Of a stretch of 64,000 bases of DNA, positions 26,484-34,973 are shown piece by piece. This DNA comes from Salmonella enterica subsp. enterica serovar Typhimurium str. LT2 (GTDB lineage: Bacteria; Pseudomonadota; Gammaproteobacteria; Enterobacterales; Enterobacteriaceae), in assembly GCF_000006945.2 (NCBI RefSeq), contig NC_003197.2:2976001-3040000 (forward strand), in the 5' to 3' direction. Below the pieces are notes generated by a model. It ran no database searches. It was not told where the DNA came from and was given only the letters and a program-made list of their open reading frames with translations. The first letter of the stretch is position 1. Each line of letters opens with the position of its first letter. The translations under genes were made by a program, and so were the position numbers.

Positions 26484-27490
26484 ACAATATACAACTCGCC
26501 CACGGCAGCGGCGGCCAGGCTATGCAACAGTTGATTAATAGCCTGTTTATGGAGGCCTTTGCCAACCCGTGGCTGGCGGAACAAGAAGATCAGGCGCGTC
26601 TGGAGCTGGCGCAGCTGACGGCGGAGGGCGACCGTCTGGCGTTTTCTACCGATAGCTATGTGATCGATCCGCTCTTTTTCCCCGGCGGCAATATCGGCAA
26701 ACTGGCGATTTGCGGTACGGCGAACGACGTTGCGGTGAGCGGCGCGATCCCCCGCTATCTCTCCTGCGGCTTTATCCTTGAAGAAGGGCTGCCGATGGAG
26801 ACGTTAAAAAGCGTGGTCAATAGCATGGCGGCGACCGCGCGGGAAGCGGATATCGCCATTGTAACCGGCGACACCAAAGTTGTGCAGCGCGGCGCGGCGG
26901 ATAAATTATTTATCAACACTGCCGGCATGGGGGCGATTCCCGCCGATATTCGCTGGGGCGCGCAAACGCTGAGCGTTGGCGATGTGCTGTTAGTCAGCGG
27001 TACGCTTGGCGATCACGGCGCCACTATCCTCAACCTGCGTGAGCAACTGGGACTGGATGGCGAGCTGGCGAGCGACTGCGCAGTATTAACGCCGCTTATT
27101 CAGACGCTGCGTCATATTGACGGAGTGAAGGCATTGCGTGACGCCACGCGCGGCGGCGTGAATGCGGTCGCCCATGAGTTTGCGGCGTCCTGCGGTTACG
27201 GTATTGAATTGTCCGAATCCGCACTGCCGCTCAAACCTGCCGTGCGCGGCGTCTGCGAGCTGTTGGGGCTGGATGCCCTGAACTTTGCCAACGAAGGAAA
27301 ACTGGTGATTGCCGTTGAACGGCAGGCCGCAGATCGGGCGTTGGCGGCATTACGCGCGCATCCGCTGGGACGTGATGCGGCGCTGATTGGCGAAGTCGTG
27401 GAACGCAAAGGCGTTCGCTTAGCCGGACTCTATGGCGTGAAGCGAACCCTTGATTTGCCACACGCCGAACCATTACCTCGTATATGCTAG
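26480..27490 (+). CDS. hypE: Carbamoyl dehydratase HypE
   Basis: A 336-residue PurM-like ATPase that dehydrates its carbamoylated C-terminal Cys to a thiocyanate, giving the cyanide ligand. The tail ends in PRIC with the essential terminal Cys336. ATP-binding signatures are AHGSGGQAMQQL and FSTDSYVIDPLFFPGGNIG. The start is TTG at 26480, overlapping the hypD TGA, with CAGGAG upstream. No ATG is nearby. Confidence 0.95.
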   Translation: MNNIQLAHGSGGQAMQQLINSLFMEAFANPWLAEQEDQARLELAQLTAEGDRLAFSTDSYVIDPLFFPGGNIGKLAICGTANDVAVSGAIPRYLSCGFILEEGLPMETLKSVVNSMAATAREADIAIVTGDTKVVQRGAADKLFINTAGMGAIPADIRWGAQTLSVGDVLLVSGTLGDHGATILNLREQLGLDGELASDCAVLTPLIQTLRHIDGVKALRDATRGGVNAVAHEFAASCGYGIELSESALPLKPAVRGVCELLGLDALNFANEGKLVIAVERQAADRALAALRAHPLGRDAALIGEVVERKGVRLAGLYGVKRTLDLPHAEPLPRIC

Positions 27491-27510
27491 CAGCCTGTTG
27501 ACAGCATACT

Positions 27511-27634
27511 GTAAGCCGGATAAGACGCATTTGCGTCGACATCCGGCATTAACGCTGCATGAACGCCTGATGGCGCTTTGCTTATCAGGCCTACGGAGTG
27601 TGTGACCAGCGAGTTTGCGGTCAGCCATCCGGCA
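27511..27634. repeat. BIME between hypE and fhlA
   Basis: Three REP-like arms can be seen: AAGCCGGATAAGACGC with GTCGACATCCGGC, CGCCTGATGGCGC with GCTTATCAGGCC, and a trailing CAGCCATCCGGCA. It fills most of the 218-bp gap, leaving a short AT-rich stretch before fhlA that may hold its own promoter. Confidence 0.8.
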
Positions 27635-27708
27635 ATAACTTACGACTTATACCTATAATTCATTTACCGTTTTCGCACCGTTTTGCGGTATTTTCCTGGA
27701 AAAGCAAC

Positions 27709-29787
27709 ATGTCGTATACACCCATGAGCGATCTTGGACAGCAAGGCTTGTTCGATATCACTCGTACCTTATTGCAGCAGCCCGATTTGGCGTCGCTCAG
27801 TGAAGCGCTTTCGCAACTGGTAAAGCGTTCAGCGCTCGCCGACAGCGCCGGCATTGTGCTATGGCAGGCGCAGTCGCAACGCGCACAATATTATGCGACG
27901 CGAGAAAATGGCCGTCCTGTTGAATATGAAGATGAAACCGTACTGGCGCACGGCCCGGTACGTCGCATCCTTTCTCGCCCCGATGCATTGCACTGTAATT
28001 TCCATGAGTTTACCGAAACCTGGCCGCAGCTTGCCGCGAGCGGCCTCTACCCTGAATTTGGTCATTACTGTCTGCTTCCTTTAGCCGCGGAGGGCCGTAT
28101 TTTCGGCGGCTGCGAATTCATCCGTCAGGAAGATCGCCCCTGGAGTGAAAAGGAATATGACCGTCTGCATACGTTTACCCAAATTGTCGGCGTGGTCGCC
28201 GAGCAAATTCAAAACCGGGTAAACAATAACGTCGATTATGATCTGTTGTGCCGCGAACGCGATAACTTCCGTATTCTGGTTGCGATTACCAACGCCGTCC
28301 TGTCGCGTCTGGATATTGATGAACTGGTAAGCGAAGTCGCAAAAGAGATTCACCACTATTTCAATATCGACGCGATCAGCATCGTGTTGCGCAGCCATCG
28401 CAAAAATAAGCTGAATATCTACTCCACCCACTACCTTGATGAGCATCATCCGGCGCACGAACAGAGCGAAGTCGACGAAGCCGGCACGCTCACGGAGCGC
28501 GTCTTTAAAAGTAAAGAGATGCTGCTTATCAACCTCAACGAACGCGATCCGCTTGCCCCCTACGAACGCATGCTGTTCGATACCTGGGGCAATCAGATCC
28601 AGACGCTTTGCCTGCTGCCGTTGATGTCCGGCAAGACGATGCTTGGCGTGCTCAAACTGGCCCAGTGCGAAGAAAAAGTGTTTACCACCGCCAACCTCAA
28701 GCTGCTGCGTCAGATTGCCGAACGGGTAGCCATTGCCGTGGATAATGCGCTGGCCTATCAGGAAATCCACCGACTGAAGGAACGCCTGGTCGACGAAAAC
28801 CTGGCGCTCACGGAACAGCTTAATAACGTCGACAGCGAGTTTGGCGAGATCATCGGACGCAGCGAAGCGATGTACAACGTGCTAAAGCAGGTTGAGATGG
28901 TGGCGCAGAGCGACAGTACCGTGCTGATTCTGGGCGAAACGGGAACCGGTAAAGAGTTGATTGCCCGCGCCATTCACAACCTGAGCGGACGTAGCGGGCG
29001 CAGGATGGTAAAGATGAACTGCGCCGCGATGCCGGCGGGGCTGCTGGAAAGCGATCTGTTTGGTCATGAGCGCGGCGCGTTTACCGGCGCCAGCGCGCAG
29101 CGGATTGGCCGTTTCGAGCTGGCGGATAAAAGCTCGCTGTTTCTGGATGAAGTGGGCGACATGCCGCTGGAGCTACAGCCTAAGCTGCTGCGCGTCCTTC
29201 AGGAGCAAGAGTTTGAACGTCTCGGCAGCAATAAACTGATCCAGACCGACGTGCGGCTGATCGCCGCGACTAACCGCGATCTGAAAAAAATGGTCGCCGA
29301 TCGCGAATTCCGTAACGATCTCTACTATCGGCTGAATGTTTTTCCGATCCAGCTTCCTCCGTTGCGCGAACGTCCGGAAGATATTCCACTACTGGTCAAA
29401 GCGTTCACTTTCAAAATCGCCCGCCGAATGGGGCGTAATATCGACAGCATTCCCGCCGAAACGCTGCGCACGCTTAGCAGCATGGAATGGCCGGGGAACG
29501 TTCGCGAGCTGGAGAATGTCGTCGAGCGCGCCGTGCTGCTGACGCGCGGCAATGTGCTACAACTGTCGCTGCCGGATATTACCGCCGTAACGCCCGATAC
29601 CTCGCCTGTTGCGACTGAAAGCGACAAAGAAGGCGAAGATGAATATCAGCTTATTATACGCGTGCTGAAAGAGACCAATGGCGTAGTGGCTGGACCAAAA
29701 GGCGCGGCGCAGCGTCTGGGGCTTAAACGAACCACCCTGCTGTCGCGTATGAAGCGATTGGGTATTGATAAAGACGCGTTAGCGTAA
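27709..29787 (+). CDS. fhlA: Formate hydrogenlyase transcriptional activator FhlA
   Basis: A 692-residue formate-sensing enhancer-binding protein that activates hyc, hyp, hydN and fdhF with sigma-54. Two GAF-like domains make up about residues 1-360. The AAA+ domain has LILGETGTGKEL and the sigma-54 loop GAFTGA. A Fis-type helix-turn-helix (GAAQRLGLKRTTLLSRMKRL) ends it. The frame is open from 27598, but the ATG at 27709 after CCTGGA is chosen to match the family length. Confidence 0.97.
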   Translation: MSYTPMSDLGQQGLFDITRTLLQQPDLASLSEALSQLVKRSALADSAGIVLWQAQSQRAQYYATRENGRPVEYEDETVLAHGPVRRILSRPDALHCNFHEFTETWPQLAASGLYPEFGHYCLLPLAAEGRIFGGCEFIRQEDRPWSEKEYDRLHTFTQIVGVVAEQIQNRVNNNVDYDLLCRERDNFRILVAITNAVLSRLDIDELVSEVAKEIHHYFNIDAISIVLRSHRKNKLNIYSTHYLDEHHPAHEQSEVDEAGTLTERVFKSKEMLLINLNERDPLAPYERMLFDTWGNQIQTLCLLPLMSGKTMLGVLKLAQCEEKVFTTANLKLLRQIAERVAIAVDNALAYQEIHRLKERLVDENLALTEQLNNVDSEFGEIIGRSEAMYNVLKQVEMVAQSDSTVLILGETGTGKELIARAIHNLSGRSGRRMVKMNCAAMPAGLLESDLFGHERGAFTGASAQRIGRFELADKSSLFLDEVGDMPLELQPKLLRVLQEQEFERLGSNKLIQTDVRLIAATNRDLKKMVADREFRNDLYYRLNVFPIQLPPLRERPEDIPLLVKAFTFKIARRMGRNIDSIPAETLRTLSSMEWPGNVRELENVVERAVLLTRGNVLQLSLPDITAVTPDTSPVATESDKEGEDEYQLIIRVLKETNGVVAGPKGAAQRLGLKRTTLLSRMKRLGIDKDALA

Positions 29788-29792
29788 CGGGT

Positions 29793-29850
29793 TGCCGGAT
29801 CTGATCCGGCCTGGAGATGATGCGCGCCGTAGGCCTGGCGCTTCCCCTTC
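29793..29850. repeat. Degenerate REP-like hairpin after fhlA
   Basis: TGCCGGATCTGATCCGGCC is a tight inverted repeat just after the fhlA stop, followed by a partial REP fragment (GCCGTAGGCCTGGCG). It separates the convergent fhlA and ygbA and could serve as a terminator. Confidence 0.5.
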
Positions 29851-30193
29851 ACTTCTTGCGCTGATATTTTTCCGGCAATTCCGGAACGGGGCGCTTATCG
29901 TCGATAAGGTGCCGCACGGTCAGGACAGGATGCCGCCAAAGCATTCGCGGACCTGCCCAACGCATAATCTGCTTCATCTCCTCGCGTTTAGCCGGCTGAT
30001 AGCAGTGCACCGGGCACTGCTTACAGGCGGGTTTTTCCTCGCCAAATACGCATTTATCAAGACGTTTTTGCGCGTAGGCGAACAGCGCGTCGTAATGCCC
30101 CTGCACCGTTGACGCCTGTGGGCACTGGCTTTCATACAGCGCGATCATTTTTTTGATCGTCAGTTTTTCACGAGCGATACGTTTACCAGGCAT
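29849..30193 (-). CDS. ygbA: YgbA family protein (NsrR-regulated)
   Basis: A 114-residue cytosolic protein with a cluster of six Cys residues (CPQAST, CVFGEEKPACKQCPVHC) that could bind a metal or cluster. It belongs to a family known for nitrosative-stress induction in enterics; the molecular function is uncertain. Two starts are possible. The ATG at 30193 has GGAGAGAG 4 bases upstream and is preferred over the ATG at 30211, which lies only 1 bp from the operator at 30213-30235. Confidence 0.88.
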   Translation of the reverse strand: MPGKRIAREKLTIKKMIALYESQCPQASTVQGHYDALFAYAQKRLDKCVFGEEKPACKQCPVHCYQPAKREEMKQIMRWAGPRMLWRHPVLTVRHLIDDKRPVPELPEKYQRKK

Positions 30194-30212
30194 CGTGCTC
30201 TCTCCGAACATT

Positions 30213-30235
30213 AAGGTGTATTTATTTTACACCTT
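30213..30235. promoter_or_regulatory. NsrR operator upstream of ygbA
   Basis: An 11-1-11 palindrome: AAGGTGTATTT, a central A, then TTTTACACCTT. It fits the NsrR consensus (AAGATGCATTT-type half-sites). It lies in the ygbA leader, 20 bp upstream of the preferred start. Confidence 0.82.
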
Positions 30236-30277
30236 ATCCCTCTTTAGCACTATCACTGCATATTGTCGCCATTTCGC

Positions 30278-30300
30278 AAATAAGAATTATTTTCATTTAT
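30278..30300 (+). promoter_or_regulatory. Fur-like box upstream of sitA
   Basis: AATAAGAATTATTTTCATT is AT-rich with GAATTATTTTC resembling Fur hexamer repeats. sitABCD in Salmonella is known to be repressed by Fur with iron. Assigned by eye. Confidence 0.6.
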
Positions 30301-30318
30301 CCATACCTTGTGCTATAT

Positions 30319-30338
30319 AACATAGCAAAGGCTATATT
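30319..30338 (+). promoter_or_regulatory. MntR operator upstream of sitA
   Basis: AACATAGC-AAAG-GCTATATT is almost perfectly palindromic and matches the enteric MntR consensus (ACATAGCAAAGGCTATGT type). It lies 37 bp upstream of the sitA ATG. Confidence 0.85.
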
Positions 30339-30374
30339 CGATGATTAATTAACCACATTGTTGCGAGGGATACT

Positions 30375-31292
30375 ATGACGAATCTACATCGTCTGAAAAC
30401 ACTCCTGATTGCCGGTATTGTCGCGATACTCGCGCTATCGCCAGCCTATGCAAAAGAGAAATTTAAAGTTATCACCACGTTTACCGTTATTGCCGACATG
30501 GCGAAAAACGTGGCGGGCGACGCAGCGGAAGTCAGCTCGATTACCAAACCCGGCGCTGAAATCCATGAGTATCAGCCAACGCCCGGCGATATTAAACGAG
30601 CGCAGGGGGCACAGCTTATCCTCGCGAATGGTCTGAACCTGGAGCGATGGTTCGCCCGCTTTTATCAGCACCTTTCCGGCGTGCCGGAAGTCGTCGTCTC
30701 CACCGGCGTCAAACCGATGGGCATTACCGAAGGCCCGTATAACGGTAAACCGAACCCGCACGCCTGGATGTCGGCAGAAAACGCGCTGATTTATGTCGAT
30801 AACATTCGCGACGCCCTGGTGAAGTACGATCCGGATAATGCGCAGATCTATAAGCAAAATGCCGAACGCTATAAAGCGAAAATTCGCCAGATGGCCGATC
30901 CGTTGCGTGCCGAACTGGAAAAAATTCCCGCCGATCAGCGCTGGTTGGTCACCAGTGAAGGCGCGTTCTCTTACCTGGCGCGCGATAACGACATGAAAGA
31001 GCTTTATCTCTGGCCAATTAACGCCGATCAACAGGGGACGCCAAAACAGGTGCGTAAAGTGATTGATACCATTAAAAAGCACCATATTCCCGCCATCTTT
31101 AGCGAGAGTACGGTTTCCGATAAACCGGCCCGTCAGGTCGCGCGTGAATCCGGCGCGCATTATGGCGGCGTGCTGTATGTCGATTCTCTGAGCGCCGCTG
31201 ACGGCCCTGTGCCAACCTATCTGGATCTGCTGCGCGTCACGACCGAAACCATCGTCAACGGCATTAACGACGGACTGAGGAGTCAACAATGA
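30375..31292 (+). CDS. sitA: Mn/Fe ABC transporter periplasmic binding protein SitA
   Basis: A 305-residue cluster A-I metal-binding protein (ZnuA/PsaA family). A signal peptide with hydrophobic core LLIAGIVAILALSPAYA is followed by the mature KEKFKV. Likely metal ligands are in IHEYQPTPGD, NPHAWMSA and the conserved Glu/Asp residues of STVSDKPARQ and YVDSLS. GCGAGGGA lies 4-5 bases before the ATG. It is the first gene of the four-gene operon at the left end of SPI-1. Confidence 0.96.
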   Translation: MTNLHRLKTLLIAGIVAILALSPAYAKEKFKVITTFTVIADMAKNVAGDAAEVSSITKPGAEIHEYQPTPGDIKRAQGAQLILANGLNLERWFARFYQHLSGVPEVVVSTGVKPMGITEGPYNGKPNPHAWMSAENALIYVDNIRDALVKYDPDNAQIYKQNAERYKAKIRQMADPLRAELEKIPADQRWLVTSEGAFSYLARDNDMKELYLWPINADQQGTPKQVRKVIDTIKKHHIPAIFSESTVSDKPARQVARESGAHYGGVLYVDSLSAADGPVPTYLDLLRVTTETIVNGINDGLRSQQ

Positions 31293-32110
31293 GTCAATCT
31301 GCGATTACCGTTGATCAAGTCACGGTGACGTATCGCAACGGTCATACCGCCCTACGGGACGCCACTTTTCAGGTGCCTGGCGGTTCAATCGCCGCGCTGG
31401 TAGGCGTAAATGGTTCCGGTAAGTCTACGTTATTTAAAGCGTTAATGGGCTTTGTGCATCTTGCGCAGGGCGATATCACTATCCTGCAACAGTCAGTCAA
31501 CAAGGCACTGAAAAAAAACCTCATTGCTTATGTTCCGCAATCGGAAGAAGTGGACTGGTCATTTCCGGTGCTGGTAGAAGATGTGGTGATGATGGGACGC
31601 TACGGCCATATGGGCTGGCTACGCCGTCCCACTGCGCATGATCACGCCTGTGTTGACGCCGCGCTGGCGCGGGTGGATATGCAGGAGTATCGTCACAGGC
31701 AGATTGGCGAGCTGTCCGGCGGGCAGAAAAAACGTGTGTTTCTTGCCAGGGCCATCGCTCAGGATGGACAGGTGATCCTGCTGGATGAACCTTTTACCGG
31801 CGTGGATGTAAAAACCGAAGCGCGAATCATCGATCTACTGCGGGAACTGCGCGATGAAGGCCGCACGATGCTGGTCTCAACGCATAATCTCGGCTCCGTC
31901 ACCGAGTTTTGCGACTATACGGTAATGATTAAAGGAACCGTACTGGCCAGCGGCCCTACCGAAACCACGTTTACCGCCGCGAATCTGGAACAGGCGTTTA
32001 GCGGCGTTCTACGTCATATCGCGTTAAGCGGAGGTGAAGAGCACATCATCACCGATGACGAGCGCCCCTTTATTTCCCGGCGCGTGGCCAGCGGAGGAAA
32101 ATCGTCATGA
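31289..32110 (+). CDS. sitB: Mn/Fe ABC transporter ATPase SitB
   Basis: A 273-residue ABC ATPase. Walker A is GVNGSGKST near residue 38, the signature is LSGGQKKR and Walker B is VILLDEPFTGVD. STHNLGSV provides the switch His. It overlaps sitA and sitC by 4 bp each. Confidence 0.97.
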   Translation: MSQSAITVDQVTVTYRNGHTALRDATFQVPGGSIAALVGVNGSGKSTLFKALMGFVHLAQGDITILQQSVNKALKKNLIAYVPQSEEVDWSFPVLVEDVVMMGRYGHMGWLRRPTAHDHACVDAALARVDMQEYRHRQIGELSGGQKKRVFLARAIAQDGQVILLDEPFTGVDVKTEARIIDLLRELRDEGRTMLVSTHNLGSVTEFCDYTVMIKGTVLASGPTETTFTAANLEQAFSGVLRHIALSGGEEHIITDDERPFISRRVASGGKSS

Positions 32111-32967
32111 ACTGGCTTGTTGAGCCGTTTGGCTACCAGTATATGCTCAACGCGATGTGGGTCTCCGCGATGGTGGGCGGTCTGTGCGCGTTTCTCTCCT
32201 GCTATTTGATGCTCAAAGGCTGGTCGCTCATTGGCGATGCGCTATCTCACTCTATTGTGCCTGGCGTCGCTGGCGCCTGGATGTTAGGGCTGCCCTTCTC
32301 GCTCGGCGCGTTTCTTTCCGGCGGACTGGCGGCAGGCAGTATGCTCTTTCTTAACCAACGCTCACGCCTGAAAGAAGACGCGATTATCGGGCTTATCTTC
32401 TCCTCTTTTTTTGGCGTCGGCCTTTTTATGGTGTCGCTCAATCCGATGTCGGTGAATATCCAGACGATTATTCTCGGCAACGTGCTGGCGATCGCACCAG
32501 CGGATATTGCGCAACTGGCGATTATCGGCGCAGTCTCGCTGACGATTCTGCTGTTAAAGTGGAAAGATCTGATGGTCGTCTTTTTCGATGAAACCCATGC
32601 GCGTTCTATCGGGCTTAATCCGGGTCGACTAAAGCTGTTGTTTTTCACTCTATTGTCCGTCTCTACCGTGGCGGCCCTGCAAACCGTTGGGGCGTTCCTG
32701 GTGATCTGTCTCGTCGTCACGCCGGGCGCGACGGCCTGGTTACTCACCGACCGTTTTCCACGTCTGCTCATGATTGCCGTCGTGATTGGCAGCCTGACCA
32801 GTTTTCTGGGCGCATGGCTTAGCTACTGGCTGGATGGCGCCACGGGTGGAATTATTGTCGTCATGCAAACCTTACTGTTCATCACAGCCTTTATTTTCGC
32901 CCCGAAACACGGTCTGTTAGCCAACCGTCGACGCGCCCGCCTGCAGAAGGAGCCGACATGTTCTTAA
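32107..32967 (+). CDS. sitC: Mn/Fe ABC transporter permease SitC
   Basis: A 286-residue ABC-3 family permease with about eight to nine transmembrane helices. The conserved loop LMLKGWSLIGDALSHSIVPG is the family signature. It overlaps sitD by 10 bp. It is a paralogue of SitD, with which it probably forms a heterodimeric channel. Confidence 0.96.
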   Translation: MNWLVEPFGYQYMLNAMWVSAMVGGLCAFLSCYLMLKGWSLIGDALSHSIVPGVAGAWMLGLPFSLGAFLSGGLAAGSMLFLNQRSRLKEDAIIGLIFSSFFGVGLFMVSLNPMSVNIQTIILGNVLAIAPADIAQLAIIGAVSLTILLLKWKDLMVVFFDETHARSIGLNPGRLKLLFFTLLSVSTVAALQTVGAFLVICLVVTPGATAWLLTDRFPRLLMIAVVIGSLTSFLGAWLSYWLDGATGGIIVVMQTLLFITAFIFAPKHGLLANRRRARLQKEPTCS

Positions 32968-33806
32968 CAACGTTACTGGAACCCTTTCAGTTTGATTTTA
33001 TGGTGAACGCCCTTATGGTTTCGGTCATTGTGGCGATTCCCTGCGCCTTACTGTCCGTGTTTTTAGTGTTAAAAGGCTGGGCGTTAATGGGCGATGCAAT
33101 GAGTCATGCGGTATTCCCCGGGGTCGTGCTGGCATATATTGTGGGGATCCCCCTGGCGATTGGCGCTTTCATTGCCGGATTATTTTGCGCTATCGCCACC
33201 GGCTATCTGGACGATAACAGCCGCATCAAACGTGATACGGTGATGGGCATCGTCTTTTCCGGGATGTTTGGCGCAGGTCTGGTGCTCTATGTTTCTATTC
33301 AATCGGAAGTGCATCTGGATCACATCCTGTTTGGGGATATGCTGGGCGTATCGCTGGGGGATATCGTACAAACGTCAGTTATTGCACTGGGTATTGCGTT
33401 AATCATAGGGCTGAAATGGAAAGATCTCCTGCTACACGCTTTTGACCCGCACCAGGCGAAAGCCAGCGGGCTGAATACCACACTACTGCATTATGGCCTG
33501 CTATGTATGATTGCGCTGACTATCGTCGCCACGCTGAAATCGGTGGGCATTATTCTGTCAATCTCACTGCTTATCGCCCCCGGCGCAATTGCCATTTTGC
33601 TGACGCGACGCTTTGCGCGCGCGCTGGGATTAGCGGTGAGTCTGTCAGTTATTACCGCTTTTGCGGGCGTTTATCTGTCTTTTTATCTTGATAGCGCGCC
33701 AGCGCCGACCATCGTGGTATTATTTGCCATCGTGTTTATTGCGGCATTTATTTACGCAACATGGCGCGACAGGCGTAATGAAATCGTACCAGAGGCGCAA
33801 GGTTAA
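32958..33806 (+). CDS. sitD: Mn/Fe ABC transporter permease SitD
   Basis: A 282-residue ABC-3 permease aligned with SitC throughout, with the matching motif LVLKGWALMGDAMSHAVFPG. About eight hydrophobic helices are visible. It is the last gene of the operon. A marked drop in GC begins right after its stop codon. Confidence 0.96.
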   Translation: MFLTTLLEPFQFDFMVNALMVSVIVAIPCALLSVFLVLKGWALMGDAMSHAVFPGVVLAYIVGIPLAIGAFIAGLFCAIATGYLDDNSRIKRDTVMGIVFSGMFGAGLVLYVSIQSEVHLDHILFGDMLGVSLGDIVQTSVIALGIALIIGLKWKDLLLHAFDPHQAKASGLNTTLLHYGLLCMIALTIVATLKSVGIILSISLLIAPGAIAILLTRRFARALGLAVSLSVITAFAGVYLSFYLDSAPAPTIVVLFAIVFIAAFIYATWRDRRNEIVPEAQG

Positions 33807-33904
33807 CACTTTTTTGCCTGCTATTCAGGAAACATACGGTCATAATATAGAGTAGTCTTATGGCGCTGGAAGGATTTCCTCTGGCAGGCAACCTTATAAT
33901 TTCA

Positions 33905-34813
33905 TTACGGTTTAAGTAAAGACTTATATTCAGCTATCCTTTTTTTATGAGCGGATATAGAGAGTTTTTTATCGTTTAGCATAACGGCATTGTTATCGAA
34001 TCGCTCATAAAGCGTTTCATTCTTTTTGTTTACTATACTGCTTCCCGCCGCCGGATTGGCCTCCACATATTCATTTAATCGTTGTGCGCCTTGAGTATGT
34101 TTGTAAAAACTCACCGGCAGATAGCGGTCTGCTTTATCGGACGGGAGAAAAGGTTCTTCACCACACAGACGTTCACAAATATTATCTTCATGAATTTTTA
34201 CTAAGTTCATAAATTCAAGCTGAAGTTTTTTGGCGAGCGCCAGGCTAAAAATACCGCATTCAGAAGAGCTTCGTTGAATGTCCAGCTCGACCATAGCAAA
34301 ATAACAATCAGGCAGTTGTTCACGTTCAAGAGCTGCTTTGGTCCTCAACGCCAGTAAAGCAGGTCCAAAAGCGCTACACGCTGCTGGTTCGAACAAAATC
34401 ACCGATGTCTTTCCGTCCATAACTCTAAAATCGACGACTGAAATATGGATACCTGAACTTCCCATATTTACGAGAAATCGGGCAGATTCAACGCCTTCCA
34501 TTCTGGTCTCCTTTATAGAGGAAACAAGCTCATGGACTGACATAACAAATTTAAGATTTAACTCTGGATACTTCTTATTGGCCTGTGCAACAAGAAAAGG
34601 CATCATTTCGAGATCGGTTTCCTCGTAACTGATATGAATCCAGCTGCCATCTATAATTTCACTTTCCAGACGCTCAACAATACAGGTCAATGCTTCGGTG
34701 TTTAGCTCCCCGCTGACGTCAGGCTGAGGCGATAAACTCGCCCCCATATTACGAGTCGTAGGACTTAGCATACTTTTCCCTCCACATGATAGCTCCTGCA
34801 CCGAAAATATCAT
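33905..34813 (-). CDS. avrA: Type III effector AvrA (YopJ-family acetyltransferase)
   Basis: A 302-residue SPI-1 effector that acetylates host MAPK kinases and damps JNK and inflammatory signalling. The catalytic triad is His123 (GIHISVVDF), Glu142 (ILFEPAAC) and Cys186 (SSECGIFS). Numbering uses the ATG at 34813. That start has little ribosome site, whereas an in-frame ATG at 34771 has GGAGGG 6 bases upstream and would give 288 residues. Alleles are reported to differ by a Leu near the catalytic Glu; Leu140 is present here. The DNA is AT-rich and the gene is intact. Confidence 0.93.
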   Translation of the reverse strand: MIFSVQELSCGGKSMLSPTTRNMGASLSPQPDVSGELNTEALTCIVERLESEIIDGSWIHISYEETDLEMMPFLVAQANKKYPELNLKFVMSVHELVSSIKETRMEGVESARFLVNMGSSGIHISVVDFRVMDGKTSVILFEPAACSAFGPALLALRTKAALEREQLPDCYFAMVELDIQRSSSECGIFSLALAKKLQLEFMNLVKIHEDNICERLCGEEPFLPSDKADRYLPVSFYKHTQGAQRLNEYVEANPAAGSSIVNKKNETLYERFDNNAVMLNDKKLSISAHKKRIAEYKSLLKP

Positions 34814-34973
34814 CTTTAACTTTTCAGATTTAATATATTGCCTGCAAAAATATGCCTCAATGATTGAGCCAGGCTACCAACCACCTCCGGATGATTATAT
34901 ATAAGAATTACTACTCAAAAAATCTTTTTTATAATAAAAGCTCAACACATGGTCATAAATGATAAAAAATATT

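Noticed and set aside
30435..31289. 284-codon minus-strand frame opposite sitA
   Set aside because: Exact shadow of sitA, driven by codon bias.
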